Positions 1-8,094 of a DNA stretch of 63,897 nucleotides are shown here, in pieces. This stretch comes from Opitutia bacterium (GTDB taxonomy: Bacteria > Verrucomicrobiota > Verrucomicrobiia > Opitutales > Opitutaceae). The notes beneath the pieces were generated by a model. It was not told the DNA's origin. It saw only the letters and a list, made by a program, of their open reading frames with translations, and did no database searches. The stretch covers positions 1 through 63,897 of the forward strand of contig CANIJN010000004.1 of the NCBI GenBank assembly GCA_947467625.1. Direction: 5' to 3'. The position numbers were made by a program, and so were the translations under genes. Within the stretch, counting starts at the first letter, position 1, and each line of letters starts with the position of its first letter.

Positions 1-190
1 CGTTGCGCTGGGAGATGCGGAGGATTTGGGCGGCGGAGGTGGTTGGGGTGCCGGAGGAGGCGAATTTTTCGGATTGGGAACAGGCGGAACCGATGGCCGA
101 AAAGAGGCACACCACGATGCGAGAAAAAAAAATTAGCCGGCACCAGGCGGTGGCGCTCGCGGCTACCTGGATTCCGGGTGTCAGTTGCAT
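1..190 (-). CDS. Peptide ABC transporter substrate-binding lipoprotein, N-terminal part (cut by window edge)
   Basis: Only the first 63 codons lie in the window. Translation from the ATG at 188-190 gives a hydrophobic stretch ending in a GSAC lipobox, then a low-complexity Ser/Thr linker and ILRISQRN, which is how mature SBP_bac_5 (OppA/DppA family) proteins usually begin. The same arrangement is seen in the complete gene 34 bp upstream, so the two are probably tandem paralogs in one operon. The likely role is binding of peptides at the outer face of the cytoplasmic membrane for an ABC importer. No permease or ATPase gene is visible in the window. The assignment rests on a short sequence, and the start could lie further downstream at a GTG. 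Confidence 0.6.
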   Translation of the reverse strand, partial: MQLTPGIQVAASATAWCRLIFFSRIVVCLFSAIGSACSQSEKFASSGTPTTSAAQILRISQRN

Positions 191-224
191 GAGGTGAATG
201 CGTTGTGCTGGTTGCAGCGACCCA

Positions 225-1850
225 CTATGGTTTGATCGACACGTAGCGGTAGTCGGTGTGGTCCATAGGCGTGGGCTGCCAGCCTTTCACGGCGGGGTGG
301 AGCAGATAGACGTGGGTGTTGAAATAGATGGGAATGACGGCGGCCGCGTCGAGCACGAGTGACTCGGCTTGCTGGAGCACGGCGGCGCGCTCGGTGCGGT
401 CGGCGATGGTGTTGGCGCGATCGGTGAGCGCGTCATAAGCGGGGTCGGACCAGCCGGTGTGGTTGTTGCCCGAGTCGCTGCGCCACATATCGAGGTAGGT
501 AGTGGCGTCGAGGTAGTCGGCGGTCCAGCTGCTCAGGAGAACTTGGTAATCTCCGGCGCGGCGGTTGGCGAAAACGGTCTTTTTTTCTTGGTTCGCGAGG
601 CGGACGTCGAGGCCGAGGTCGCGGTGCCACATTTGCTGGATGGCTTCGCCGACGATGCGGAGGATCTCGGAATTGTGGTAGAGAATTTCGATGGGCGGGA
701 GGCCGGCGCCGTGGGCATGGCCGGCGTCGGCCAGGAGTTGGCGGGCGGCAGCGAGATCGTAAGCGCGGCGGGTGGGCGGCGTGTAACCGACCAGGAGTGG
801 CGAGATGAACGTAGGTGCGGGCAGGCGGCCGCCGGGGAGAATCTTCGCGGCGATGGTGTCGCGGTCGATGGAGAGCGCAAGGGCGCGGCGGATACGGGCG
901 TCATGGAGCGGGGCTTTGCGGACGTTGAGACGGAAGAAATAGGTTTCGAGGTAGGGGTCGATGCGGAGATGCGGAGAGTTTTCTTTCTGGAGCGGGACGA
1001 CTTTGGAGAGTGGGAGAGCCCAGGTGACGTGGAGTTGGCCGGCGCGGAAGGCGCGGTCTTCCGCGTCGATGTTGTCGATGGGGTAGAAGTGGATCGCGTT
1101 GAGACTGACTTTGGCGCGGTCCCAGTAGGTGGGAGATTTTTCGACGACGACGCGGGTGTTGAGGGACCATTCTTTGAGGACGAAGGGGCCGCTGGAAACG
1201 AGGAGGCCGGGACGGGTCCATTTCGTGCCGCGGTTGAAGGCATCGCCGACGGCGGCGATGGAGCGCACATGGATGGGGCGCCAAGGGGAGTTGAGGAGGA
1301 TTTGCAGGAAGTAGGGGGCGGGGTGGGTCAGCGTCGCGACGAGCGTGTGGGCGTCGCGCGCGGTCGCGCCGACGGTGGAGAAATCGGTGGTCTGGCCTTT
1401 GTTGAACGCTTCGGCGCCGCGTAAGATATAGAGGAAGTAAGCGTAGTCGGCCGCGAGTGCAGGCGTGAGGATGCGGCGCCAAGATTCCACGCAGTCTTCG
1501 GCTGTGAGGGGCTCGCCGTTGGACCACTTCGCGTCGTTGCGGAGGTGAAAGGTGTAGGTGAGGCCGTCGGCGGAAATCTCCCAACGTTCGGCGAGGGCGG
1601 GAACCGGGGCCAGCGTGCCGGGCTCGTAGCTGATGAGTGGATCGAAGAGGGACTGGATGATCTTCGAGTCGCCGGTGCCGGTGACGGTCTGCGGGTCGAG
1701 ATCGGAGGGTTCGGAGCCGATGCTGAAGTGGAGGACACTTTCACGGTTGGCGCGGTCCACAGTGGATTCGCGTTTGGCGCAGGAAGGTAGGAGCGGTAGA
1801 AGCAGGGCGACGACGAAAGCGAGGAGGCGCGAGACGGTTGTAGGCGTCAT
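225..1850 (-). CDS. Peptide ABC transporter substrate-binding lipoprotein (OppA/SBP_bac_5 family)
   Basis: 541 residues. The N-terminus is a lipoprotein signal: a leucine-rich core followed by LPSC, so Cys is the predicted lipidated residue. The mature part opens with HFSIGSEPSDLDPQTVTGTG, the family's typical start, and continues with solvent-binding-protein motifs such as GEPLTAEDCVESWRRIL (about residues 105-120) and ALSIDRDTIAAKIL. Length fits OppA (about 540 aa). The ATG at 1848-1850 was chosen because it starts the signal peptide and overlaps the ispF stop as ATGA; the open frame runs further upstream but only through an Arg/Pro-rich shadow. Probably co-transcribed with ispD and ispF and followed by a second paralog. 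Substrate is unknown; oligopeptides are the family default. Confidence 0.88.
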   Translation of the reverse strand: MTPTTVSRLLAFVVALLLPLLPSCAKRESTVDRANRESVLHFSIGSEPSDLDPQTVTGTGDSKIIQSLFDPLISYEPGTLAPVPALAERWEISADGLTYTFHLRNDAKWSNGEPLTAEDCVESWRRILTPALAADYAYFLYILRGAEAFNKGQTTDFSTVGATARDAHTLVATLTHPAPYFLQILLNSPWRPIHVRSIAAVGDAFNRGTKWTRPGLLVSSGPFVLKEWSLNTRVVVEKSPTYWDRAKVSLNAIHFYPIDNIDAEDRAFRAGQLHVTWALPLSKVVPLQKENSPHLRIDPYLETYFFRLNVRKAPLHDARIRRALALSIDRDTIAAKILPGGRLPAPTFISPLLVGYTPPTRRAYDLAAARQLLADAGHAHGAGLPPIEILYHNSEILRIVGEAIQQMWHRDLGLDVRLANQEKKTVFANRRAGDYQVLLSSWTADYLDATTYLDMWRSDSGNNHTGWSDPAYDALTDRANTIADRTERAAVLQQAESLVLDAAAVIPIYFNTHVYLLHPAVKGWQPTPMDHTDYRYVSIKP

Positions 1851-2329
1851 GAACGGGAGAGGAGGGCGACGGCGTGGGCGGCGATGGCGAGGCCTCGGCC
1901 GATGTCGTCGACGCCCTCGTTGGTGGTGGCTTTGAGACCAATCTCGTCGGGGAGAAGTCCGGTGGACCGGGCGAGGGCGGCTTTCATCGCGGCAAGGTGT
2001 GGGTAAATCTTCGGTTTCTCGGCGATGACGGAGGCGTCGATGTTGGCAATGCTGAACCCGAGCTTGGTGATCTCGGCGACGACGCGTTGGAGGAGCACCT
2101 GGGAGTCGATATGCTTGTAGGCGGGATCTGTATTGGGAAAAAAATGACCGATGTCCGGGAGGCCGGCGGCACCGAGCAGTGCGTCGCAGATGGCGTGCGT
2201 CAGGCAATCCGCGTCGCTGTGGCCCTCGAGGCCGTAGTCAGTGGCGAAGCGCACGCCGCCGAGGATCATGGGGCGGTCTGGGACGATGCGGTGGATGTCG
2301 TAGCCGTGGCCGATGCGGAAAGAAGCCAT
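1847..2329 (-). CDS. ispF: 2-C-methyl-D-erythritol 2,4-cyclodiphosphate synthase
   Basis: 160 residues, the normal size for IspF. It converts CDP-ME 2-phosphate to MEcPP with loss of CMP in the MEP isoprenoid pathway. Visible signatures are the N-terminal GHGYDIHR (metal-binding Asp and His), GLEGHSDADCLTHAICDALL, DIGHFFPNTDP and the C-terminal KATTNEG. The start was set at MASFRIGHGYD, since the open frame upstream is Arg/Pro-rich and overlaps ispD. It lies 11 bp after the ispD stop, and its TGA overlaps the start of the downstream peptide-binding protein. Confidence 0.96.
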   Translation of the reverse strand: MASFRIGHGYDIHRIVPDRPMILGGVRFATDYGLEGHSDADCLTHAICDALLGAAGLPDIGHFFPNTDPAYKHIDSQVLLQRVVAEITKLGFSIANIDASVIAEKPKIYPHLAAMKAALARSTGLLPDEIGLKATTNEGVDDIGRGLAIAAHAVALLSRS

Positions 2330-2340
2330 GAGCGGTGAGC

Positions 2341-3021
2341 TTAAGCCGGGGGCCTCGCGAGGAGGAACTCGAGGTAGAGGAGGTCGGCGGGGGTCGTGAG
2401 TTTCGGATTTGGGAAATAGTTTTCGAGGAGAGCGACCGGGTGGGCGAGCTGTTCGACGGCCTGGGCATCGTCGGTGATGAGGAGGCCGCGCGCTTGGACG
2501 CGGGTGTAGGCGCGACATATAAGGTCGCGGGCAAAAACCTGCGGCGTCTCCATGGCCCAGAGGCGCGAGCGGTCGAGGGTGCGGAGGCGGGCGTCGTCGC
2601 GGTGTTCTTTGATGGTGTCCGTGACGCGGTGGGCCAGAACGACGGCGTGTTCGCGGCGGACGATCTTGTGGAGTGCGACGAGTTGTTCGGGGCGTACGAG
2701 GGGGCGGGCACAGTCGTGGATGAAGACATGCGCGATGTCGGCCGGAAGCGCCGCGAGGGCGTTCATGACTGAGTCTTGCCGCTCGCGTCCGCCGTGAACG
2801 AGTACAGAGGGAGTGGGCGCGTAGGCGGAGAGTTCCATCATCTGGCGTTGGTCGCGGTAAACGATGACGTAGAGGTCGGCGATACCGCTCTGCATGAAGG
2901 CGGCCGCAGAATGCGCAAAGACTGGACGTCCGGCGAGGGGGGCGAGGACTTTGTCGACGACGGCACCCGCCATGCGGGAGCCGCTGCCGGCGGCGAGGAA
3001 GATGGCGGCGGTGCGGGACAT
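2341..3021 (-). CDS. ispD: 2-C-methyl-D-erythritol 4-phosphate cytidylyltransferase
   Basis: 226 residues. It transfers CMP from CTP to MEP in the third step of the MEP pathway. The N-terminal nucleotide-binding loop reads LAAGSGSRMAG, followed by DKVLAPLAGRPVFAHS, HGGRERQDSVMNAL, HDCARPLV, TDTIKEHRD and METPQVF, all typical of IspD. The segment between the glycine loop and the conserved Lys is slightly longer than usual. It is directly followed by ispF in the common IspD-IspF order and preceded 46 bp away by pyrF on the same strand. Confidence 0.95.
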   Translation of the reverse strand: MSRTAAIFLAAGSGSRMAGAVVDKVLAPLAGRPVFAHSAAAFMQSGIADLYVIVYRDQRQMMELSAYAPTPSVLVHGGRERQDSVMNALAALPADIAHVFIHDCARPLVRPEQLVALHKIVRREHAVVLAHRVTDTIKEHRDDARLRTLDRSRLWAMETPQVFARDLICRAYTRVQARGLLITDDAQAVEQLAHPVALLENYFPNPKLTTPADLLYLEFLLARPPA

Positions 3022-3067
3022 CGTGCGTGGGGTGGAGCGTTGAAAACGGAGGGGTGGGGCTGGGCGA

Positions 3068-3766
3068 TTACGAGATGGCGAGCTCGTCGAGAATGGCGCG
3101 GGCGGCGGCGGCGGGGTCTTTGGCTTTGAGGATGGGGCGACCGACGACGATGTAGGTGGAGCCGGCGCGGGCGGCTTCGGCGGGAGTCATGACACGTTTT
3201 TGATCGTCGCCGCCGGATTCACCCGCGGGGCGGATGCCGGGCGTGACGAGGGCAATGTCCGGCGGGAGTTGGGCGCGGAGCAGGGGAACTTCGAGCGGGG
3301 AGCAAACGAGGCCACGGAGGCCGGCGGAGGCGGCGAGCGCACCGAGGCGGGAGACTTGGGCGTCGGGAGCGACGGAGACGCCGAGCTCGGCGAGGCCGGC
3401 TGCATCCATTGAGGTGAGGACGGTAACGCCGAGGAGAAGGAGGTCGGGTTTCGTTTGTAGCTGCGCGGCGCGGGCGGCGGCCATCATCTCGCGTCCGCCA
3501 GCGGTGTGCAGCGTGAGCATGCCGATCGGGAGCGGAGCGAGCGACTCGACCGCTTTGGCGACGGTGTGGGGGATGTCGTGGAGCTTGAGATCGAGGAAAA
3601 TGTTGAAGCCCTCATCGGCGACGGCGCGCACGTAGTCGGGACCGTAGGCAGTGAACATCTGGAGGCCGATCTTCACCCAGCGCACCGAGCCGCGGAGTTG
3701 GCGAAGGAGGGGCGCGGCGGTTTCGCGCGTGGGGACGTCGAGGGCGAGAATCAGTTCACAGGGCAT
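3068..3766 (-). CDS. pyrF: Orotidine 5'-phosphate decarboxylase
   Basis: 232 residues, TIM-barrel OMP decarboxylase of the short bacterial (PyrF group I) type, which makes UMP from OMP. The catalytic Lys-Asp array is visible as DLKLHDIPHTV (about residues 59-69). LILALDVPTRE lies near the N-terminus, VTPGIRPAGESGGDDQKRV near 180-198, and the phosphate-binding loop GSTYIVVGRPI near the C-terminus. It precedes ispD on the same strand with a 46 bp gap, so it may be the first gene of the operon pyrF-ispD-ispF-peptide-binding proteins. Divergent from ispE. Confidence 0.96.
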   Translation of the reverse strand: MPCELILALDVPTRETAAPLLRQLRGSVRWVKIGLQMFTAYGPDYVRAVADEGFNIFLDLKLHDIPHTVAKAVESLAPLPIGMLTLHTAGGREMMAAARAAQLQTKPDLLLLGVTVLTSMDAAGLAELGVSVAPDAQVSRLGALAASAGLRGLVCSPLEVPLLRAQLPPDIALVTPGIRPAGESGGDDQKRVMTPAEAARAGSTYIVVGRPILKAKDPAAAARAILDELAIS

Positions 3767-3900
3767 GAGAAGATAAAACCACTAAGGAACACTCTTGGAC
3801 AGTAATCAAAAACCAAAATGGGGATGTCGGGGAGGCGGGCGGGGAGATCTGATCAGAGGGATTGCTTCGTCGTCGGGCTCCTCGCAATGACAACAGGGCA

Positions 3901-4797
3901 ATGAGCACGCTATCGATTTTTGCGCCGGCTAAGGTGAACCTCTTCCTCGCGGTCACGGGGCGGCGGGCGGACGGATATCACGATTTGGTGTCAGTCGTCG
4001 CGCCGGTGGAGTTTGGCGACACCCTGCGAGTGGAGGTGCAGGTCGGTGGAGGTGGGGCGGCTCGATTCGAGCTCGGGTGCGACGATGCGGCGGTGCCGGT
4101 GGACGAGACGAACCTCGTGTGGAAGGCGGCGCGGGCTTTTGTGGCGGCGACGGGATGGACGGGCGGTGCGAAATTTTTTCTGGAGAAACGCATCCCGATG
4201 GGGGCGGGATTGGGCGGGGGGAGCAGTGATGCGGTGGCTGCGTTGAGGGCGTTGAATGAGCTGACCGGTGGACTGCTCTCGTTAGAGCGATTGGCGGAAG
4301 TCGCGGCCGCGCTCGGTTCGGACTGCCCGCTTTTTTTGGCGCGCGCTCCCGTGGTCATGCGTGGGCGCGGGGAGCGCGTGGAACGATTGGCGACTGAGGT
4401 GGCGGCCCGTTTGCACGGCCGGCGGGTGTTGCTCTTCAAACCGGATTTCGGGATTTCGACTCCGTGGGCCTTTGGCCGCATGGCGGCGACGCCGACGAGT
4501 TACCTTCCTGCGACGCAAGCGGAGACGAGGCTGGCTGCGTGGATGAACACTCCCGGGGCGCGGGCGGAAGAACTTTTGAGCAACAACATGGCCGACGTGG
4601 TCGGTGCGAAATTCATCGCGTTGCCGACCTTGCTGGCGTTGCTGCGGGCGCGGTTTGGGGTGGCGGCCCAGATGAGTGGCAGCGGCAGTGCGTGCTTTGC
4701 CTTGTTGGCGGACGATGCTCCGGTGGCGGCGATGACGGCGGCCATTCATGAGGCGTGGGGAGAGACCGCTTTTGTCATCGAAACGCGGATTGCGTAA
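3901..4797 (+). CDS. ispE: 4-diphosphocytidyl-2-C-methyl-D-erythritol kinase
   Basis: 298 residues, GHMP-kinase fold; phosphorylates CDP-ME at the 2-OH in the MEP pathway. Key motifs are APAKVNLFLAV and RADGYHDLVSV at the N-terminus, the ATP-binding glycine loop PMGAGLGGGSSDAVAAL (about residues 100-116) and the C-terminal MSGSGSACFALL. The ATG at 3901 starts MSTLSIFAPAKVN; an earlier in-frame ATG would add 13 Arg/Asn-rich residues not seen in the family. The intergenic space to pyrF (134 bp) must hold divergent promoters, but no convincing -35/-10 pair was picked out. Together with ispD and ispF it makes a three-gene MEP cluster. Confidence 0.95.
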   Translation: MSTLSIFAPAKVNLFLAVTGRRADGYHDLVSVVAPVEFGDTLRVEVQVGGGGAARFELGCDDAAVPVDETNLVWKAARAFVAATGWTGGAKFFLEKRIPMGAGLGGGSSDAVAALRALNELTGGLLSLERLAEVAAALGSDCPLFLARAPVVMRGRGERVERLATEVAARLHGRRVLLFKPDFGISTPWAFGRMAATPTSYLPATQAETRLAAWMNTPGARAEELLSNNMADVVGAKFIALPTLLALLRARFGVAAQMSGSGSACFALLADDAPVAAMTAAIHEAWGETAFVIETRIA

Positions 4798-4872
4798 ATC
4801 CCGCGTTGACCCATCGAGTGCCGGGCGCGTTATCGTAGTGAGCCGGTTGCAGCGTGCACGCTTGCGATTGGT

Positions 4873-6648
4873 GTGAATTTCTTGAAGCCCCCGCCCGAAA
4901 AAATCGAAGTTACCGTGCAAGGCATCGCCGCCTCGCAGGGCATCGCGTATGGGCAGATCTTTGTTTACATCCAGAGTGACGTCGAAGTGCCCAGCTACCA
5001 AGTTGAGCCGGAGAGGCGCCTTGAGGAGGTGTCGCGTTTTGATCGGGCGTTGGTGTCGACTCGGCAGCAGATTGCCAAGATCCAGGGCGAGGTGGAGAAG
5101 AACCTCGGCGCTCAGGAGGCCCTGATTTTTGACGCGCATTTGATGGCGCTCGAAGATCCCGCGCTGATCGGTGAGACCATTCGCGTATTCGAGAGCACGG
5201 GTCAGAATATTGAGACGTGTTTCAATCAAGTCTCGCAGCGCTACGTCCAGGCTTTCGCCAAGTTTGAGGATGAATACCTGCGCGAGCGGGCGAGTGACAT
5301 CCGCGATGTGGCGCAGCGCGTGTTGCAGAATTTACTCGGCCAGGCGGAGAACTCTTTGAGCCGCCTAGCGGACAAGCGGATCGTGGTCGCGAACGACGTT
5401 TCCCCGTCGGATTCGGCGAGCATTGATCGGAGTGCGGCCATCGCGTTGGTCACGGATTCGGGCAGCAAGACGAGCCACGCCGTGATCGTGGCGCGCTCGA
5501 TGAAAATGCCGGCGGTGGTCGGGGTGCGCAATCTGACCAAGCGCGCCCACAACGGTGATTGGGCAATTGTCGACGGTTACGACGGTGTGGTGATCCTCAA
5601 CCCATCGGAGTCCACGCTTTTTCGTTACGGGAAAATCCAGGAGAAAAAGAAGTCATTCGAAGCGCGCTTAATGGAGGCGAACCGGGAGTTGGCGGTGACG
5701 CTCGACGGCGTCGCCGTTTCACTGATGGCCAACATCGAAAAGGTCGAAGAGGTCGCGCAAGTGAAGGCGTATGCGGCCGAGGGAGTGGGGCTCTATCGCA
5801 CGGAGTATCTCTTTCTCAATTCGGCTCGGATTCCGACCGAGCAGGAACAGTTTCTCGCCTACCGGGCGGTGGCGCAGGCCATTGCACCGCAGCCGGTGGT
5901 GATCCGGACGCTGGATTTGGGTGGAGATAAACCGATGGAGGGCAATCCGGATTTGTTTCCCAAGGAAAATAATCCGTTCATGGGCTTTCGGGCGATTCGG
6001 TTCTGTCTGGAAAATCTGGAAATTTTCAAAGACCAGCTGCGGGCGATTTTGCGGGCGAGCGCGTGCGGCAACGTGCGCATCATGTATCCGATGATCAGCG
6101 GCAGCGAGGAAATGGTACGCGCCAATGCGGTGCTGACGGAATGCATGGCCGAGCTGAAATCGCGCGACATCGCGTTCGATGACAAACTGCAGGTCGGCGC
6201 CATGATCGAGATTCCGAGTGCGGCGATGACGGCGGATATTTTGGCGAAGGAGTGTGCTTTCTTCAGCGTCGGCACGAACGATCTGATTCAATACCTCCTC
6301 GCAATCGACCGGGTAAACGAGCGGATCGCCCATCTGTATGAACCCACCCATCCGGCGGTCGTGCGCACGCTGAAGTACATCGTGGACGAAGCGCACAAGC
6401 GCGGGGTCACCGTGAGTGTGTGCGGTGAGATGGCGGGCGACCCCGTGTTTGCCCCGTTGCTGCTCGGCCTGGGAGTCGACGCGCTCAGCATGTCGCCCGC
6501 TTGGCTGCCCTCGGTGAAATACATGGTGCGGGCCATGACGATGGCGGATGCGCGGGCGTTGGCGGCGGAGGCGCTGACGTTGGCGTCGCCGAAGGAAATC
6601 TACGCTCGCTGCGACGCGTTCTATCGCGCGCGGGTGAAAGTCGAGTGA
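4873..6648 (+). CDS. ptsI: Phosphoenolpyruvate-protein phosphotransferase (PTS enzyme I)
   Basis: 591 residues. It takes phosphate from PEP onto an active-site His and passes it to HPr. The phospho-histidine motif is SKTSHAVIVARS, with His near residue 202. The C-terminal PEP-binding barrel shows GVGLYRTEYLFL, RTLDLGGDKP, GAMIEIPSAA, FSVGTNDLIQY and VCGEMAGDP with the conserved Cys. The start is the GTG at 4873, giving MNFLKPPPEKIEV, with a short extension before the canonical GIAASQGIAYG. No Shine-Dalgarno is evident. No HPr or enzyme II gene is in the window, so it may serve a regulatory PTS or a distant HPr. Confidence 0.94.
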   Translation: MNFLKPPPEKIEVTVQGIAASQGIAYGQIFVYIQSDVEVPSYQVEPERRLEEVSRFDRALVSTRQQIAKIQGEVEKNLGAQEALIFDAHLMALEDPALIGETIRVFESTGQNIETCFNQVSQRYVQAFAKFEDEYLRERASDIRDVAQRVLQNLLGQAENSLSRLADKRIVVANDVSPSDSASIDRSAAIALVTDSGSKTSHAVIVARSMKMPAVVGVRNLTKRAHNGDWAIVDGYDGVVILNPSESTLFRYGKIQEKKKSFEARLMEANRELAVTLDGVAVSLMANIEKVEEVAQVKAYAAEGVGLYRTEYLFLNSARIPTEQEQFLAYRAVAQAIAPQPVVIRTLDLGGDKPMEGNPDLFPKENNPFMGFRAIRFCLENLEIFKDQLRAILRASACGNVRIMYPMISGSEEMVRANAVLTECMAELKSRDIAFDDKLQVGAMIEIPSAAMTADILAKECAFFSVGTNDLIQYLLAIDRVNERIAHLYEPTHPAVVRTLKYIVDEAHKRGVTVSVCGEMAGDPVFAPLLLGLGVDALSMSPAWLPSVKYMVRAMTMADARALAAEALTLASPKEIYARCDAFYRARVKVE

Positions 6649-6763
6649 CCGGGTTGCGAGGCTACATGATGGAGAGGAAAACCCCTGAAACAGTAATTTT
6701 TTTGTGACGGGTCTCTCGTTGCGAATCGAGTGGAGCTCACTATCTACAGAAGACGAAACGGGG

Positions 6764-7423
6764 ATGAATCATAGTGGATGCAATTTTTCGTCGCGGTTAT
6801 GGGTCTGGGCGGCGGTCGCGTGGGCGGCCTCGCTGCAGGCTGGCTGTGGTAATTTTCTTGTTCCGAAGCACCGGGTTTCGGTGGACGCGATTTGCGCTGC
6901 GGGGGTTACTCCGCCGGCCGGCCAGTCGTTTCGGCTGGTGGCGAGAAAATCAATTTTGGCTCAGGGGCAGGTGAATGCCGGCGTGATTTCCGCCTGCGTG
7001 GGAGCGGCGTTGGCGCACGTCGGGATGTTTGAGGCGCCGGCGATCGCGCCGCCGGATATGATCATCGAAGTGAGTTGCGGTCAGGAGGCTGGGTCCCGCA
7101 TCGATCCCAGCTCGCGGGAAACGTACTTGGAGCTTTCGGCGCGCCCGAACAGCGCCCGCGCGATGGAGCGCTCGCGCGAGCCTGAAATTTGGAACGTGCG
7201 CGTTGCGGTCCAGGGGTTGGTCGGGCGGATTGAGACCGCGCTGCCGTTACTGTCGGCCGTGGCGTCGAGCTATGTGGCGATGGATACGCGGTTTTCGATC
7301 ATGATTGAGGTGCCGCAGAACAACGCGTCGATCACGGCGGTGCGGGAGGCGGCGATGAAGACGCTCGATGCAAAGGCAGCGGGAACATCGACCGGACCCG
7401 GGACGCCAGCGGCGGCGAAGTAA
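6764..7423 (+). CDS. Putative lipoprotein of unknown function
   Basis: 219 residues from the ATG at 6764. A signal peptide with a Trp/Ala-rich core ends in LQAGCGN, a lipobox, so a lipid-anchored protein is predicted. The mature part is about 190 residues, without transmembrane segments, and contains MIIEVSCGQEAGSRIDPSS and later NVRVAVQGLVGRIETALPLLSAVASSYV. The C-terminus is a Gly/Pro/Thr tail. The overall layout (lipobox, small alpha/beta domain) recalls DUF4136-type envelope lipoproteins, but no family was recognised with certainty. It follows ptsI by 115 bp on the same strand; no terminator was seen between them. The 298 bp after it hold no gene that I can support. Confidence 0.68.
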   Translation: MNHSGCNFSSRLWVWAAVAWAASLQAGCGNFLVPKHRVSVDAICAAGVTPPAGQSFRLVARKSILAQGQVNAGVISACVGAALAHVGMFEAPAIAPPDMIIEVSCGQEAGSRIDPSSRETYLELSARPNSARAMERSREPEIWNVRVAVQGLVGRIETALPLLSAVASSYVAMDTRFSIMIEVPQNNASITAVREAAMKTLDAKAAGTSTGPGTPAAAK

Positions 7424-7721
7424 GGTCGAGCGAAGCGCAGCGCGTGGGGGCGATAGTTGTCGTCGGCGGCCACCGGCCCCGGCTGACCGTCCTCGGCTAC
7501 TCAGAGGAGCGGTGTCAGCGGCAATTCTTGCAGACGCTCGCGGAGGATTTTCATCGTCGCGAGTTATTATCCCAAGGTCCTGTGAACTCGCGGCTACCCA
7601 GCAAATCAAAGTCTGAATCTTTTAGGCGATTGTTACTCGCCGGATGTCGCGCCGATCGGGAAAGCGCTGACCACTTAGTCGAAGAGGAGTTTAAGGTTCG
7701 GAGTGCGGGCGAGCGTGGGCT

Positions 7722-7970
7722 TCATGCGAGTCGGCCCAGGATTTCCTGTGCGCGGGGGAGCTCGGGCTCGGGGACGAAGATTAGGATTTTGGCGCCCTCG
7801 GGATTCACGCCGAATTGGAGGCCGGAGAAATCGTTGGAGCCGGAGAAAGCCGACTCGTCGGTTTCGATTTCAAAGGTCACGCGGTGTTGCTCGAGCAGGT
7901 CGACGAGGCGGGTGGCTTCGGCGGGTTCAAAGGCGCCGAGTTGGTGGAAGAGGGGTTCTGCGTCGGGCAT
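7722..7970 (-). CDS. Small conserved-type protein, possibly DUF2007-like
   Basis: 82 residues: PAEATRLVDLLEQHRVTFEI, then FSGLQFGVNPEGAKILIFV, then an acidic stretch and RAQEILGRL at the C-terminus. The alternating alpha/beta pattern, the helix beginning with residues that handle a ligand, and the C-terminal helix resemble small single-domain DUF2007 (putative signal-transducing) proteins; this is a resemblance, not a proof. The composition is protein-like (acidic, hydrophobic) in contrast with the Arg-rich overlapping plus-strand frames. It sits alone, 125 bp downstream of the ArsR-methyltransferase gene on the same strand, and could be co-transcribed with it. Confidence 0.62.
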   Translation of the reverse strand: MPDAEPLFHQLGAFEPAEATRLVDLLEQHRVTFEIETDESAFSGSNDFSGLQFGVNPEGAKILIFVPEPELPRAQEILGRLA

Positions 7971-8094
7971 GGTGTCGGTGTGGCGTTGAGGTTTCCCGGT
8001 CTTGAGGACGTCCGAGCTGGCTAAGGAACGTTCATGCTTCGATCGGTTTTTAGCGAAGTCAAAATGCGAATCGCTGGCGCCGGGGAGCGGGGCG

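Noticed and set aside
369-1424. Long plus-strand open frame (351 aa) rich in Gly, Val and Glu
   Set aside because: It is antisense to the peptide-binding lipoprotein. High GC leaves such mirror frames free of stops; the composition is unlike a protein family and no start signal supports it.
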